Of a DNA stretch of 64,000 bases, positions 32,064 to 40,698 are shown in pieces. The notes under the pieces were generated by a model. That model was not told the origin of the DNA, searched no databases, and was given only the letters and a program-made list of their open reading frames with translations. The translations under genes were made by a program, and so were the position numbers. The DNA lies in contig NZ_JAUSZJ010000002.1 in assembly GCF_030817475.1 (NCBI RefSeq), forward strand, positions 1 through 64,000. The letters are read 5' to 3'. How positions within the stretch are numbered: position 1 is the first letter of the stretch; each line of letters starts with the position of its first letter. The stretch is from Streptomyces sp. V2I9 (GTDB lineage Bacteria > Actinomycetota > Actinomycetes > Streptomycetales > Streptomycetaceae).

Positions 32064-34097
32064 ATGGGCAACCTCCCCGTCGTGACAACCAGTTTCGTCG
32101 GCCGCGACAGCGAACTGGTCAGCGTCGAACGGGCACTTCGAGATCATAGGCTGGTCACGCTGACCGGCAGCGGCGGGGTCGGCAAGAGCCGGCTGGCCCT
32201 GCGCACAGCCGAGCGTGCCCGCGAGCGCTACGCGGACGGCGTCTGGTGGGCCGATCTCTCCCATCTGCAGGACGAGGAGTTGCTGGCCACCACGGTCTGC
32301 GACGGCGTCGGACTGCTGGACCACAGTCACCGCCACCCGGTGGCCGCGTTGGCCGAGTGGCTCTCCGACCGGCGGCTGCTCCTCGTCCTCGACTGCTGCG
32401 ACCGGATCGCCGGCCCCTGTGCGCAACTCGTGGCCGAACTGCTCGCCGCGGCTCCGGGACTGACGGTGCTGGCCACCAGCCGGGTGCCGCTGGGCACGGC
32501 CGACGAGCGGTGCGTCGAGGTACCCCCGCTCTCCGCGGGGGACGACGGCGGTGATGCCATCCGCCTCTTCCACGAGCGCGCTGCCGCCGTGGCCCCGGAC
32601 CTCTCGCTCGACGATCCCGGCAACGCGACCGCCGTCGCCGAGATCTGCCGGCGGCTCGACGGCATACCGCTCGCCGTCGAACTGGCCTGTGCCCAGCTGC
32701 GCGTCAGCAGCCCCCGGGAGATCACCGGGCGGCTGGCCTCCCGGATGGAGAATCTCACCGACGACACCGTCTGGCCCCGCCGCCACCGTGCCCTGCGCAC
32801 CACGATCGGCTGGAGCCACGAACTGTGCGCTCCGCTGGAGCGGCTGCTGTGGGCGCGGCTCTCCGTCTTCCGCGGGGTCATCATGGCCGCGGATGCGGAG
32901 GCGGTGTGCGCGGGCGGCCCGCTGGAGGCCGCGGCGGTCGCCCCGGTCCTGGAGCGCCTGGCCGACCAGTCGGTGCTCCGGCGGACCGGGGGCGGCTACC
33001 GGATGCTGGACACACTGCGCGAGTACGGTGCGATGTGGCTCGCCGAGCTGGCCGAGGACGTGCTCATCTCGGACCGGCACGCGCGGCACTTCGCCCACGT
33101 CGCCGTGCAGGCGTACGCGGGTTGGCTCGGGCCGTCGCAGGTCCTCTGGTACCACCGGATCGCCGACACCCACGCGGATCTGTGCGCGGCCCTGGACCAT
33201 CTGCTGGCCGAGGACCCGGAGATGGCGATGGAGATGGCCGGCTGCGCAGGTCTGTTCTGGAGCTGTTGCGGCCATCTGCACCAAGCCCGTTCGTATCTGG
33301 AACGGGTGCTCGCCCTGCCGCTGTCCACCGGACCGCACCGCACCCGCGCGCTCTGGGCCCTGGGCATCACGTTGACCCTCCAGGGGGACCACGAGTCGGC
33401 ACGCCGCGTCGGCGAGGAGTGCCGGGTTTCGGCCGAGGGTGACGGGGACCCCGAGGCGGTGCTCCTGGCGACCCACTCCGTGAGCTTCACCTATCTCATG
33501 ATGGGCCGGCCGCTCGCCGCGTACTCGGTCAGCGACCGCGCCCTGCTCGACCACCCGGGCGACCCCGCCGACGCGCCCTCGCAGCTGCGCTGCCGGGTGA
33601 TACGCCTCTTCGCCCTGTCCGCGCTGGGCCGGCTCGACGAGGCGTACGAGGAGGCCATGCGGCTCCAGCGGATCAGCCTGCGGTTCGGCGAGCACTGGGC
33701 ACGGGCCTACGCGGATCACCAGCTCGCCCTCATCCACCTGCTCCAGGGCCGGCCCCGCCATGCCGAGAGCCATGCCCGAGCGATGCTCGCCGGCAAGCAC
33801 GAGCTGCACGACAGTCTCGGCATAGCGCTCGGCCTCGATCTGCTGGCCGGGGCCATCGCCGCCCAGGGGAACGGAGTGGCCGCGGCCCGTGCCTCCGGTA
33901 CGGGGCACACGTACTGGCGCATGATCGGCCACCCGCATCGCGGCACCCCGGAACTCGGGGCCATCCGCGAGCAGTGGGAGCTGCGGGCACGGCAGGCCGC
34001 GGGCGACTCGGCGTACGAGCTGGCCTACCGGCGCGCCTCGGCGGACGACGCCGAACGCGGACTGGCGCACGCGTTGGAGCGCGGTCTCCCCGGATGA
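32064..34097 (+). CDS. AfsR/LuxR-like NB-ARC ATPase with TPRs, no DNA-binding domain
   Basis: A 677-residue STAND-type ATPase. Residues 15-60 contain FVGRDSELVSVERALRDHRL and the P-loop LTGSGGVGKSRLALR. Walker B is LLLVLDCCD and sensor-1 is TVLATSRVPLG. RRLDGIPLAVELACAQLRV and the winged-helix region RTTIGWSHELC complete the NB-ARC module. The C-terminal half is helical TPR-like repeats. Relatives usually end in a LuxR helix-turn-helix or begin with a SARP domain; here both are absent and the protein ends HALERGLPG. ATG 32064 or GTG 32061 begins the family sequence (GNLPVVTTSFVGR). It may signal through protein partners. Confidence 0.85.
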   Translation: MGNLPVVTTSFVGRDSELVSVERALRDHRLVTLTGSGGVGKSRLALRTAERARERYADGVWWADLSHLQDEELLATTVCDGVGLLDHSHRHPVAALAEWLSDRRLLLVLDCCDRIAGPCAQLVAELLAAAPGLTVLATSRVPLGTADERCVEVPPLSAGDDGGDAIRLFHERAAAVAPDLSLDDPGNATAVAEICRRLDGIPLAVELACAQLRVSSPREITGRLASRMENLTDDTVWPRRHRALRTTIGWSHELCAPLERLLWARLSVFRGVIMAADAEAVCAGGPLEAAAVAPVLERLADQSVLRRTGGGYRMLDTLREYGAMWLAELAEDVLISDRHARHFAHVAVQAYAGWLGPSQVLWYHRIADTHADLCAALDHLLAEDPEMAMEMAGCAGLFWSCCGHLHQARSYLERVLALPLSTGPHRTRALWALGITLTLQGDHESARRVGEECRVSAEGDGDPEAVLLATHSVSFTYLMMGRPLAAYSVSDRALLDHPGDPADAPSQLRCRVIRLFALSALGRLDEAYEEAMRLQRISLRFGEHWARAYADHQLALIHLLQGRPRHAESHARAMLAGKHELHDSLGIALGLDLLAGAIAAQGNGVAAARASGTGHTYWRMIGHPHRGTPELGAIREQWELRARQAAGDSAYELAYRRASADDAERGLAHALERGLPG

Positions 34098-34156
34098 CCG
34101 GGACCTCCCGCCGCCAGGCCTCGGTACGTCCGGAGAACAGCGCCTACGATCCCGGT

Positions 34157-34660
34157 ATGACCATCATCAGCCGCCTCCGTGCCGATCATGCCGAGGCTCT
34201 GCTCGCCTTCGAACGGGAGAACCGGGCCTACTTCGCCGCCTCCATCCCCGACCGGGGCGACCTGTACTTCGCCGAGTTCGCCGAACGCCACCGCGTCCTG
34301 CTCGCCGAACAGGACGCCGGGCTGCACCACCTCCACCTCGTCGAGGACGGCGACGGCGGCGTCCTCGGCAGGATCAACCTCGTCGAGGTGCGGGACGGTT
34401 CGGCCGAGCTGGGCTACCGGATGGCGGAGAAGGCGGCGGGACGAGGGCTGGCCACCCGGGCGGTGCGCCAGATCTGTCTCCTGGCGGTCCGGGAGTACGG
34501 GCTCACGGCCCTGCGCGCCGAGACGACGCTGGACAACGCGGGCTCCCGCGCGGTGCTGGCGCGCGCGGGGTTCGAGCCGGTGGAGGACGTCATGTTCGGC
34601 GACCGCCCCGGCCACCGGTACGCCCTGGACCTGAGCGGGGGCGTCCCCTCGGCGCGCTGA
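34157..34660 (+). CDS. GNAT-family N-acetyltransferase (RimJ/RimL-like)
   Basis: A 167-residue acetyltransferase of the GNAT fold. The acetyl-CoA-binding motif is in MAEKAAGRGLATRAV, followed by ALRAETTLDNAGSRAVLARA and GFEPVEDV, which is the RimJ/L arrangement. It may acetylate a protein N-terminus or an amino group on a small molecule. ATG 34157 is the first start fitting the fold. It follows the NB-ARC gene by 60 bp on the same strand and may be in its operon. Confidence 0.85.
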   Translation: MTIISRLRADHAEALLAFERENRAYFAASIPDRGDLYFAEFAERHRVLLAEQDAGLHHLHLVEDGDGGVLGRINLVEVRDGSAELGYRMAEKAAGRGLATRAVRQICLLAVREYGLTALRAETTLDNAGSRAVLARAGFEPVEDVMFGDRPGHRYALDLSGGVPSAR

Positions 34661-34796
34661 ACGGCGCGGGTCTTCGTTCGGATGGTGCCGGGCTCGCGGC
34701 ACACGCCACGGCCGGCGCCGGGAATGCCCCGGCCGTCCCGGCGCGACCTCCGCGAGGCCCCCGGAGCGGGCCACGAACCGTCGCCACGACCCCGAA

Positions 34797-34828
34797 AAGG
34801 GGCACGCCGGGTCTCCGGTGTGCCCCTT
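34797..34828. terminator. hairpin between convergent genes
   Basis: A 14-bp stem AAGGGGCACGCCGG/CCGGTGTGCCCCTT (34797-34810 with 34815-34828; one G-U pair) with a 4-nt loop lies between the acetyltransferase gene and the lipoprotein gene. The run of A on one side becomes a short U-tract for the minus-strand transcript. Confidence 0.85.
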
Positions 34829-34849
34829 CGCGGATCGGACGGGCGGTGA

Positions 34850-35677
34850 TCAGTCCTCGTCGCTCTCCTCGCGGACGATGGTGTCGTTCTTGGCGTCCAC
34901 GTCGAAGGTCGTCTTCTTCCAGTCGGAGCCGACCACGTCGACCTTCCAGATGACGCCCTTGCCGTCGTTGTCGTCGAGACTGACGGAGGTGACCGTCCCC
35001 TTCTTCTTCTCGGTGGCGACCTTGGCGGCCTGTTGCGGTGTCTGGGTGGCCTGCGCGAGCAGGTCGGCCGTCTGCTTCTTGTCGTCGGCGTCCTGGTCCG
35101 CGTCGACACGGGCTTCGATCACCTTGCCGTCGACCGCGTTGATCCGGACGGTGTGGATCGTGCCGTCCTTCTCCGCGACCTCCGCGACCCAGACCGGTCC
35201 CTCGGCGGCGGCGCTCGCGCTGGGCGAGCCGCTTCCGCTCGGGCTGGCGGAGCCGGACGGTTCCGCCGAGCCCGAGGGACTCGCCGAGCCCGTGGGGCTG
35301 CCGGAGCCGGACGGGCTGGGGCTCTGCCCGTTGTCGTCGTCCACGCCCTCCAGGTCCAGCTCGACCAGCTTGCCTCCGGCGACCTCGCCGGTGGCCGTAC
35401 CGGCGGCGTCCTCGAAGGTGACCTTCGTCTCGTCGAGCACCTTCTTGCGCTCCTGCTGGTCCTTCGTGAGCTCGGCGCTGGCCGAGGGCGAGGTCGTCTG
35501 CTTCTGCGGGACGACCTTCGCGGCCTCGGAGGTGGCCGCGCCCGTGGCGCTGTCCGAGCTCTGGCCGCATCCGGTCATCAGGACGGCCGTGGCGGCGGCC
35601 AGGGAGAGGGCGCCGACCGCCTTGAGGGTGCGGGAACGGGAAGAGGCACTGTTCGTTCGTCGGGGCTCAAGTCTCAT
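34850..35677 (-). CDS. PepSY-domain lipoprotein
   Basis: A 275-residue exported lipoprotein. The signal peptide (SRTLKAVGALSLAAATAVLM) ends in the lipobox MTGC (Cys37). Two PepSY-like modules flank a linker made of repeated (S/A)(S/E)PSGS units. Module 1 reads KVTFEDAAGTATGEVAGGKL. Module 2 contains VWVAEVAEKDGTIHTVRINA and VDGKVIEARVD. PepSY domains often inhibit or chaperone extracellular proteases. ATG 35677 is chosen because the signal peptide begins there. The tail is strongly acidic (REESDED). Partner unknown. Confidence 0.85.
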   Translation of the reverse strand: MRLEPRRTNSASSRSRTLKAVGALSLAAATAVLMTGCGQSSDSATGAATSEAAKVVPQKQTTSPSASAELTKDQQERKKVLDETKVTFEDAAGTATGEVAGGKLVELDLEGVDDDNGQSPSPSGSGSPTGSASPSGSAEPSGSASPSGSGSPSASAAAEGPVWVAEVAEKDGTIHTVRINAVDGKVIEARVDADQDADDKKQTADLLAQATQTPQQAAKVATEKKKGTVTSVSLDDNDGKGVIWKVDVVGSDWKKTTFDVDAKNDTIVREESDED

Positions 35678-35847
35678 GCACGCATGACTACCGCCCGAAC
35701 CCACCCGTCATGTTGTCCTACCGGCCGGAGTCACCCGATCGACCGGACGGGTCCGCCCGTTGGCCGTCGCTCCTCGGGCGGCGAGCACCAGGGTGCGAAA
35801 CAATGGCGGCAGAACCGTATTCTCTCGCACCCGGCCGGGAGGCCGTC

Positions 35848-36105
35848 ATGGGAAACATGGTGCACACCGATCGTTACGAGCTCATCTTCCAGATGTCCGG
35901 CGCCACCGACGACGTGGTCCTCGTCCGGATGACCGACCGGCTGGGGGCGGGCGGATTTCCGGTGTACGAGGACGAGACCGGGATCGTCCGCGCCGAGATC
36001 AGCGACCGGGGCGAGGTCCGCATGATCGCCACCGGCGGCCACCAGGCTCCGGGGGCCCCTCTGCTCGCCCGGCCGCTCGGCGAGGACGCCCCGGAAACCC
36101 CGTGA
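35848..36105 (+). CDS. small DUF6296-family protein
   Basis: An 85-residue protein reading RYELIFQMSGATDDVVLVRM and YEDETGIVRAEISDRGEVRM, which I recognise as the DUF6296 family of small actinobacterial proteins of unknown function. It is predicted to be a compact beta protein. ATG 35848 has GGGAGG 5 nt upstream; ATG 35857 is an alternative. No signal peptide. No obvious functional partner. Confidence 0.75.
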   Translation: MGNMVHTDRYELIFQMSGATDDVVLVRMTDRLGAGGFPVYEDETGIVRAEISDRGEVRMIATGGHQAPGAPLLARPLGEDAPETP

Positions 36106-36300
36106 CCGGGCCGTGGCGCTGCATCTGGTCGGCGGCCTGATCCGTCCCCGTACCCGCGCGGCGATCGACGCCGGGCCCTTCGGTGCGTACGCCGCGGATG
36201 CGACCGGCTCCGGCGCCTCTCCGGCCACCGCCGCCGCCCGACGCCGCTGCCCCGGGGCGACGGCGCCACAACCGCGTACGGGGCCGTTAGGTTGTGGACC

Positions 36301-36735
36301 GTGACCGAACACTGGAACGCCACCGCCCCCGGCGTCCTGGCCCTTCCTTCCGGACGGCTGGTACGGGGCAGGGGCCTGCGCCGTCCGTTGCCCTCGGGGC
36401 CCGTGCCGGACTTCGCCGTTCATCTGCTGGGCCGCACCCCGCCCCCGGTCGCCTGGGAGTCCCGGTGGCTGCGGTGGCCGGACTTCCGGCTCCCGGCGGA
36501 CCGGGCGGCGGCACTCGACGTCCTCCGGGAGGTCTGGGACCGGGCCGCCGACGATCGGGTCGAGGTGGCCTGCGGCGGCGGGATGGGCCGCACCGGGACG
36601 GCGCTGGCCTGCCTGGCCGTCCTGGACGGGGTCCCGGCCCACGAGGCGGTGGCGTTCGTGCGTGCCGGCTACCACCCGCGGGCGGTGGAGACGCCCTGGC
36701 AGCGCCGTTATGTACGGAACTTCGCGCCCCGCTAG
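36301..36735 (+). CDS. protein-tyrosine/dual-specificity phosphatase family protein
   Basis: A 144-residue phosphatase-like protein with the C-x5-R active-site loop in VACGGGMGRTGTALAC: Cys and Arg are spaced correctly and a Thr follows. An upstream acid candidate is in RWPDFRLPAD. The short length fits a minimal cysteine phosphatase. The usual His before the active Cys is replaced by Ala (VACGGG), which may lower or alter activity. GTG 36301 is the likely start. It converges on the signal peptidase gene. Confidence 0.8.
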   Translation: MTEHWNATAPGVLALPSGRLVRGRGLRRPLPSGPVPDFAVHLLGRTPPPVAWESRWLRWPDFRLPADRAAALDVLREVWDRAADDRVEVACGGGMGRTGTALACLAVLDGVPAHEAVAFVRAGYHPRAVETPWQRRYVRNFAPR

Positions 36736-36779
36736 CCGACACGTCACCGCCCGTCCGGCGACTCCGGACGGGCTGGACC

Positions 36780-37481
36780 CTACGGCCGCCCCGGCACGTT
36801 CTTGAAGGTCCCGGGGACCGGAAGGGTGCTCCAGCGGCCCACCGGCCACGCGACGACGACGGCCCGGCCCACGACCTCGTCCACCGGGACCATCCCCTTG
36901 CCGGGGTCGTCCTGGTGGTAGCGGAAGTCGGCGGATGCCTGGCGGTGGTCCCCCATCACCCAGAGCTTGCCCTCGGGCACGGTGACCTTGAACTGGCCGC
37001 CCTCGTCGTCGCTGCACGGGGTGTTGCCGGGGAAGACGTACGGTTCGTCCAGGGCGGTGCCGTTGACCTTGACCGGCCCTTCGCCCGCGCACTCCACGGT
37101 GTCGCCCGCGACGCCGATGACCCGCTTGATGAGGTCCTTCTGCTCGGCGGAGGGCATCACCCCGATGAAGCTCAGCACCTTCTGCACGGAGTTGGGCTCG
37201 TCCACGGGCACTCCCGCGAGCCAGTCGGCAGGGTCGTGGAAGACGACCACCTCACCGCGCTCGGGCTCCGACCCGAACCACGGGGTCAGTTTGTCGACGA
37301 GGACCCGGTCGCCCTGCTGCAGGGTGTTCTGCATGGAATCCGAGGGAATGGAGAACGCCTGCAGCAGGAACGTCTTGATGAGGAGGGCCAGCACCAGCGC
37401 GAGTCCGACGAGGAGCGGCAGCTCCACCCAGAACGGCCGATTCTTCCGTACTCTCGACCGCCGTGTGCCCGCACGCCCCAT
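36780..37481 (-). CDS. lepB: signal peptidase I
   Basis: A 233-residue type I signal peptidase that removes Sec and Tat signal peptides outside the membrane. One N-terminal transmembrane helix (WVELPLLVGLALVLALLIKT) precedes the catalytic Ser in IPSDSM. The general-base Lys is in DLIKRVIGVAGD, and the late box reads LWVMGDHRQASADFR, where the family more often has GDNR. ATG 37481 has GAGGAG upstream and is preferred over GTG 37544. Streptomyces have several SipX paralogues; this one is away from the rplS cluster, so it is an accessory copy. Confidence 0.92.
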   Translation of the reverse strand: MGRAGTRRSRVRKNRPFWVELPLLVGLALVLALLIKTFLLQAFSIPSDSMQNTLQQGDRVLVDKLTPWFGSEPERGEVVVFHDPADWLAGVPVDEPNSVQKVLSFIGVMPSAEQKDLIKRVIGVAGDTVECAGEGPVKVNGTALDEPYVFPGNTPCSDDEGGQFKVTVPEGKLWVMGDHRQASADFRYHQDDPGKGMVPVDEVVGRAVVVAWPVGRWSTLPVPGTFKNVPGRP

Positions 37482-37574
37482 TGCACCGCTCCTCGCCCCG
37501 CGTACCACCCGTCCGTCCCTGGCGGGACGGATCCGGTGATCCACTCTAGGGGGCGGCGCACACCGGGGAGGGCG

Positions 37575-37865
37575 CTATGCCGGTTCCGCACCGACCGGCG
37601 GGACGGTCGCTCCCTCGCCGGCGCGCACGGCGTCGACCACACTCTGGTGGAAGGAGCGGCTCTCCTCCTCGGAAGGGCACGGCACCGGACTGCCGGTGAG
37701 CGTGAACCAGTCCGAGGAGCCGCTGTACTGCACGGCCACCGACGCCTGGCCGTCGGACCAGGTGGTGTGGACCGTGAGGTCGCCGCTGAGGACGCCCGCT
37801 TCTTCGGTGCGTACTCCGCCGGCTCCCGCGTAGACGCCGCTGGTCGTCCACGATGCCCAGTTCAT
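37575..37865 (-). CDS. small hypothetical protein (96 aa)
   Basis: A 96-residue protein beginning MNWASWTTSGVYAGAGGVRT, with a beta-rich core (LTVHTTWSDGQASVAVQYSG) and one Cys in GSPVPCPSEEESRSFHQS. Similar small proteins occur widely in Streptomyces without a known role. ATG 37865 is supported by GAGAGGTGA upstream. There is no signal peptide. It is transcribed in the same direction as the signal peptidase gene, 90 bp upstream of it. Confidence 0.65.
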   Translation of the reverse strand: MNWASWTTSGVYAGAGGVRTEEAGVLSGDLTVHTTWSDGQASVAVQYSGSSDWFTLTGSPVPCPSEEESRSFHQSVVDAVRAGEGATVPPVGAEPA

Positions 37866-37982
37866 GACGGTCACCTCTCGGACGAGGACAAGCCTGGCCA
37901 GCCCGCTGACTTCTTCCGAGTATGGCACCGCCGATCGGACGACGCACGGTTGCGCGAGGGGCCGGTCCGTGCACCGGCTTCC

Positions 37983-38492
37983 TCAGGCGCGTTCCAGCAT
38001 TCCCCGCACGTAGGCGGCCTGGCCCGCGTGCTGGAGGTCCTCGGCGACGACGCTGATCAGCCGGACGCCCAGCGTCACCGGGGGCGACCAGTTCTCGTCG
38101 ACGATCCGGTCCAGGGCGTGGCCCTCCAGCCCCGCGACGAAGTCGAGGGTCCGCTCCTGCACGGCGTCGAAGTAGCCGAGGAGGAGGTCGGCCGAGTCCA
38201 CGCGTACGGCGGCGACCTCGTCGGCACTCTGCCCGTAGCCGGTCGCCGACGCGTCGAACGGGAGCGCGAAGCGGTCGGCCCAGCCCTCGGTGAGCCAGAT
38301 CTGCTCGGTTCCGGCGGCATCGGCGATGTGGTCGTCCTGGACGCGGGTGAGATGCCAGACGAGCCAGGAGATCGAGTTGGCCCCCGGATCGACGCGGGCG
38401 TCGAGGTCGCCGGGTGTGAGTCCTTCGACGGCGGCGTGGACCGCTTCCCCGATCCGGTCGAACGCTTCGGCCAGCATGCCTGCGGTGTTCAT
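37983..38492 (-). CDS. DinB-superfamily protein (mycothiol-transferase type)
   Basis: A 169-residue four-helix protein with the DinB layout. His ligands are likely in SISWLVWHLTRVQDDHIADA and in the C-terminal VVAEDLQHAGQAAYVRG. The family in actinomycetes includes mycothiol-dependent detoxification enzymes. ATG 38492 begins MNTAGMLAEAFDRIGEAV. It is the second of three such genes in this window and lies between the small gene at 37575 and the epoxide hydrolase gene, all on the minus strand. Confidence 0.85.
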   Translation of the reverse strand: MNTAGMLAEAFDRIGEAVHAAVEGLTPGDLDARVDPGANSISWLVWHLTRVQDDHIADAAGTEQIWLTEGWADRFALPFDASATGYGQSADEVAAVRVDSADLLLGYFDAVQERTLDFVAGLEGHALDRIVDENWSPPVTLGVRLISVVAEDLQHAGQAAYVRGMLERA

Positions 38493-38572
38493 CCGCCCAC
38501 TCTGGCCCCGAAGGCCCGCTGCGCCGGGATGCGACACACCGCACGGCCTGCGGTGAGGCCGGAGGGCCGGCC

Positions 38573-39610
38573 TCACGCTCCTCGGCGCAGTCCGTGCAGC
38601 CAGTCGGTCAGCAGGCGGTTGACCTCGTCGGGGCGTTCCTGCTGGATCCAGTGGCCGCACCCGTCGAGGACGTGGGAGGAGGAAAGGCCGGGGAGGGTTC
38701 TCGAGTAGGCGTCGATGGCGTCGGACATCCAGGTGGTGGAGGCGTCCAGGGCGCCGCCGATGAAGATCGAGGGCTGGGTGACCGGGGCTCCGTCCCAGGC
38801 GGCGAGGTCCTCCCAGTCCCGGTCGACGTTGCGGTACCGGTTGAGCGCGCCGGTCAGGCCGGTGCGCTCGAACTCCTCCGCGTAGAAGTCGAGGTCGCGC
38901 TCGTCGAGCCAGCCGGGCAGATCTCCGGTGGGGAACCGGTCGGCCATGCGCGCGCCCTGCGGTACGAAGAAGGGACCGGGATGGCCGTCGCGTGCCGGAG
39001 CGTCGCCGGAGAGGCCCGTGTAGAAGCCGGCGAGCCAGCCCCGTACGTCCGGTTCGATCTCCGCCTCGGCCCGGCCGGGGGTCTGGAAGTAGCTGACGTA
39101 GAACTCCTCCTCCCCGCCGATGCCCGCGAAGCCGTCGGTGGGGCGGGGACCGCCGCGGGGGGCGTAGGGGACGCTGAGCAGGGCGACCGCGGTGAAGACG
39201 TCCGGCCGGAGCAGCGCGCTGTTCGCGGCTATGGGCGAGCCCCAGTCGTGCCCCACGATCGTGGCGGTCCCCTCGCCCAGGGCGTGGACGACGGCGGTGT
39301 TGTCGGCGACGTGGGCGAGCATGCGGTAGGCGTCGGTGGCGGCGGGGGCGGAGGAGCGCCCGTAGCCGCGTACGTCGATGGCGGCGGCGCGGTATCCGGC
39401 GGCCGCCAGGGCGGGGAGTTGGTGGCGCCAGGAGTACCAGGACTCGGGGAAGCCGTGGACGAGCAGGACGAGTGGTCCCTCGCCCTGCTCGACGCAGTGG
39501 ATCCGGCCGCCGGGGACGTCGACCGTCCGGTGTGTCGCGCCGGGGAGGACGGTGGAGGGGCAGGCGACGCGCTCCGTGGACGGGGCGGGTACGGACGTGG
39601 GCTCGGTCAT
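38573..39610 (-). CDS. epoxide hydrolase (alpha/beta-hydrolase fold)
   Basis: A 345-residue hydrolase of the soluble epoxide-hydrolase type, opening epoxides to diols. It shows HGFPESWYSWRHQLPALA (oxyanion motif HGxP), RGYGRS, the nucleophile elbow GHDWGS with Asp, and a catalytic His in LDGCGHWIQQERPDEVN. The lid contains FYVSYFQTPGRAEAE, where a Tyr assists ring opening. The ATG at 39610 follows an AGGAG-like site. The physiological substrate is unknown. Confidence 0.9.
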   Translation of the reverse strand: MTEPTSVPAPSTERVACPSTVLPGATHRTVDVPGGRIHCVEQGEGPLVLLVHGFPESWYSWRHQLPALAAAGYRAAAIDVRGYGRSSAPAATDAYRMLAHVADNTAVVHALGEGTATIVGHDWGSPIAANSALLRPDVFTAVALLSVPYAPRGGPRPTDGFAGIGGEEEFYVSYFQTPGRAEAEIEPDVRGWLAGFYTGLSGDAPARDGHPGPFFVPQGARMADRFPTGDLPGWLDERDLDFYAEEFERTGLTGALNRYRNVDRDWEDLAAWDGAPVTQPSIFIGGALDASTTWMSDAIDAYSRTLPGLSSSHVLDGCGHWIQQERPDEVNRLLTDWLHGLRRGA

Positions 39611-39785
39611 AACTCCTCCTGGGGCGGACGGTCGTGACGTTCGGCGGGCGGACCGGCGTGGAGGCCGGACCGCCCGGTCACGATCATTCGGCCGGTGCCA
39701 CCGCCCGACAAGGATTTTTGCCGATCCGGCAAAGCGGGGTCCGAGGCGGTGAGGACCGGGAGCTTCAGCAGTGGTCCGAGGCGGT

Positions 39786-40019
39786 TCAGACGAGGAGCTT
39801 CAGCAGGTGGGCGCAGGCGGCGGCCTCGTCCGGGTGGCGGGTGAGGACGTCGTACGTTCCGCGCTCGAACGCCCCGGTCTCCCAGCAGTCGCCCGGACCC
39901 CGCCGGACGAAGAGGAAGTCCGTCGGGGTGGGGGCGGGCTCATGGACGCCCTCGATCCAGTAGTAGCCGCCGGGGATGTGCGCCTCGACGAGTGCGGTGT
40001 GCAGGGCCCGGCGGTCCAC
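39786..40019 (-). CDS. small protein adjacent to the TNT toxin, candidate immunity factor
   Basis: A 77-residue acidic protein (RRALHTALVEAHIPGGYYWI, then EGVHEPAPTPTDFLFVRRGP, ending HLLKLLV) with no signal peptide. It starts at GTG 40019, 4 bp after the stop of the TNT-domain gene, so the two are almost certainly co-transcribed. TNT toxins in mycobacteria are neutralised by a cytoplasmic partner (IFT); a small soluble product in this position suggests an equivalent role. I cannot see sequence similarity to IFT, so the role is inferred from position only. Confidence 0.6.
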   Translation of the reverse strand: MDRRALHTALVEAHIPGGYYWIEGVHEPAPTPTDFLFVRRGPGDCWETGAFERGTYDVLTRHPDEAAACAHLLKLLV

Positions 40020-40023
40020 GGGG

Positions 40024-40698
40024 TTACGCCCCCGCGGGCGTCAGGTAGGCGTGGTCCAGCAGCCACTTCACGTTGAGCCGCTGCCCCTCGCCGGGATTCA
40101 GGAAGACGGCGTCGAGCTTGATCTGCTGACCGCCGCCCGGCTGCTCGAACCAGGGGGCGATGGCGCCCTGCCAGACCCAGAACGGCTTGGCGACCTTGTA
40201 GACGCGGTAGTCGCACGGGGTGTCGGCGTCGCGGGTGTTGAGGTTCTGCGGGGGAAGGGCACGTTCGGCGTAGGCGTCGCCCGCCGGGGCCAGGTAGCCG
40301 CCGTACTCGGAGCCGAAACGGTCCAGGCGCTGGCCGGTACGGAGCTCGACGGGCTCCTTGTCGACCTCGCCGTTCACCTCGGCGAATCCGTCGTTGGGCG
40401 GGTACTTCCAGCTGCCGGTGTCGGCGGGGCCTTCCCAGTACTTCTTGAGGAAGTCCTGCGGTGTGAGGTCGCCGGTGCGCTGGTAGCCCTTCAGGAGCGG
40501 GCCGACCGGCGCGAGCCGCTTGCCGGGCAGCCACTTGGGGCCGAGGCGGGCGTCTCCGCGGAACTTTCCGGTGCAGGGTTCGTGGCGTTCGGCGGCGGGC
40601 GCGGGCCGGGCGGACGCCGGTGCGGCGCTCGCCGCCGGGGCGGAGATCAGTCCGGCGGTGATGCCGAGCGCGGCGAGTACGGTGCTGACGCGGTTCAT
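40024..40698 (-). CDS. secreted TNT-domain NAD glycohydrolase
   Basis: A 224-residue exported protein. The Sec signal (VLAALGITAGLISAPAASAA) is followed by a mature part whose C-terminal 110 residues match the tuberculosis necrotizing toxin fold: RLDRFGSEYGGYLAPAGDAY, ERALPPQNLNT, YRVYKVAKPFWVWQGAIAPW, FEQPGGGQQI (candidate catalytic Gln) and WLLDHAYL. TNT enzymes hydrolyse NAD+ to nicotinamide and ADP-ribose. Being a single domain behind a signal peptide, it is released or surface-bound rather than injected. ATG 40698 starts the signal peptide. The next gene may encode its inhibitor. Confidence 0.85.
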   Translation of the reverse strand: MNRVSTVLAALGITAGLISAPAASAAPASARPAPAAERHEPCTGKFRGDARLGPKWLPGKRLAPVGPLLKGYQRTGDLTPQDFLKKYWEGPADTGSWKYPPNDGFAEVNGEVDKEPVELRTGQRLDRFGSEYGGYLAPAGDAYAERALPPQNLNTRDADTPCDYRVYKVAKPFWVWQGAIAPWFEQPGGGQQIKLDAVFLNPGEGQRLNVKWLLDHAYLTPAGA

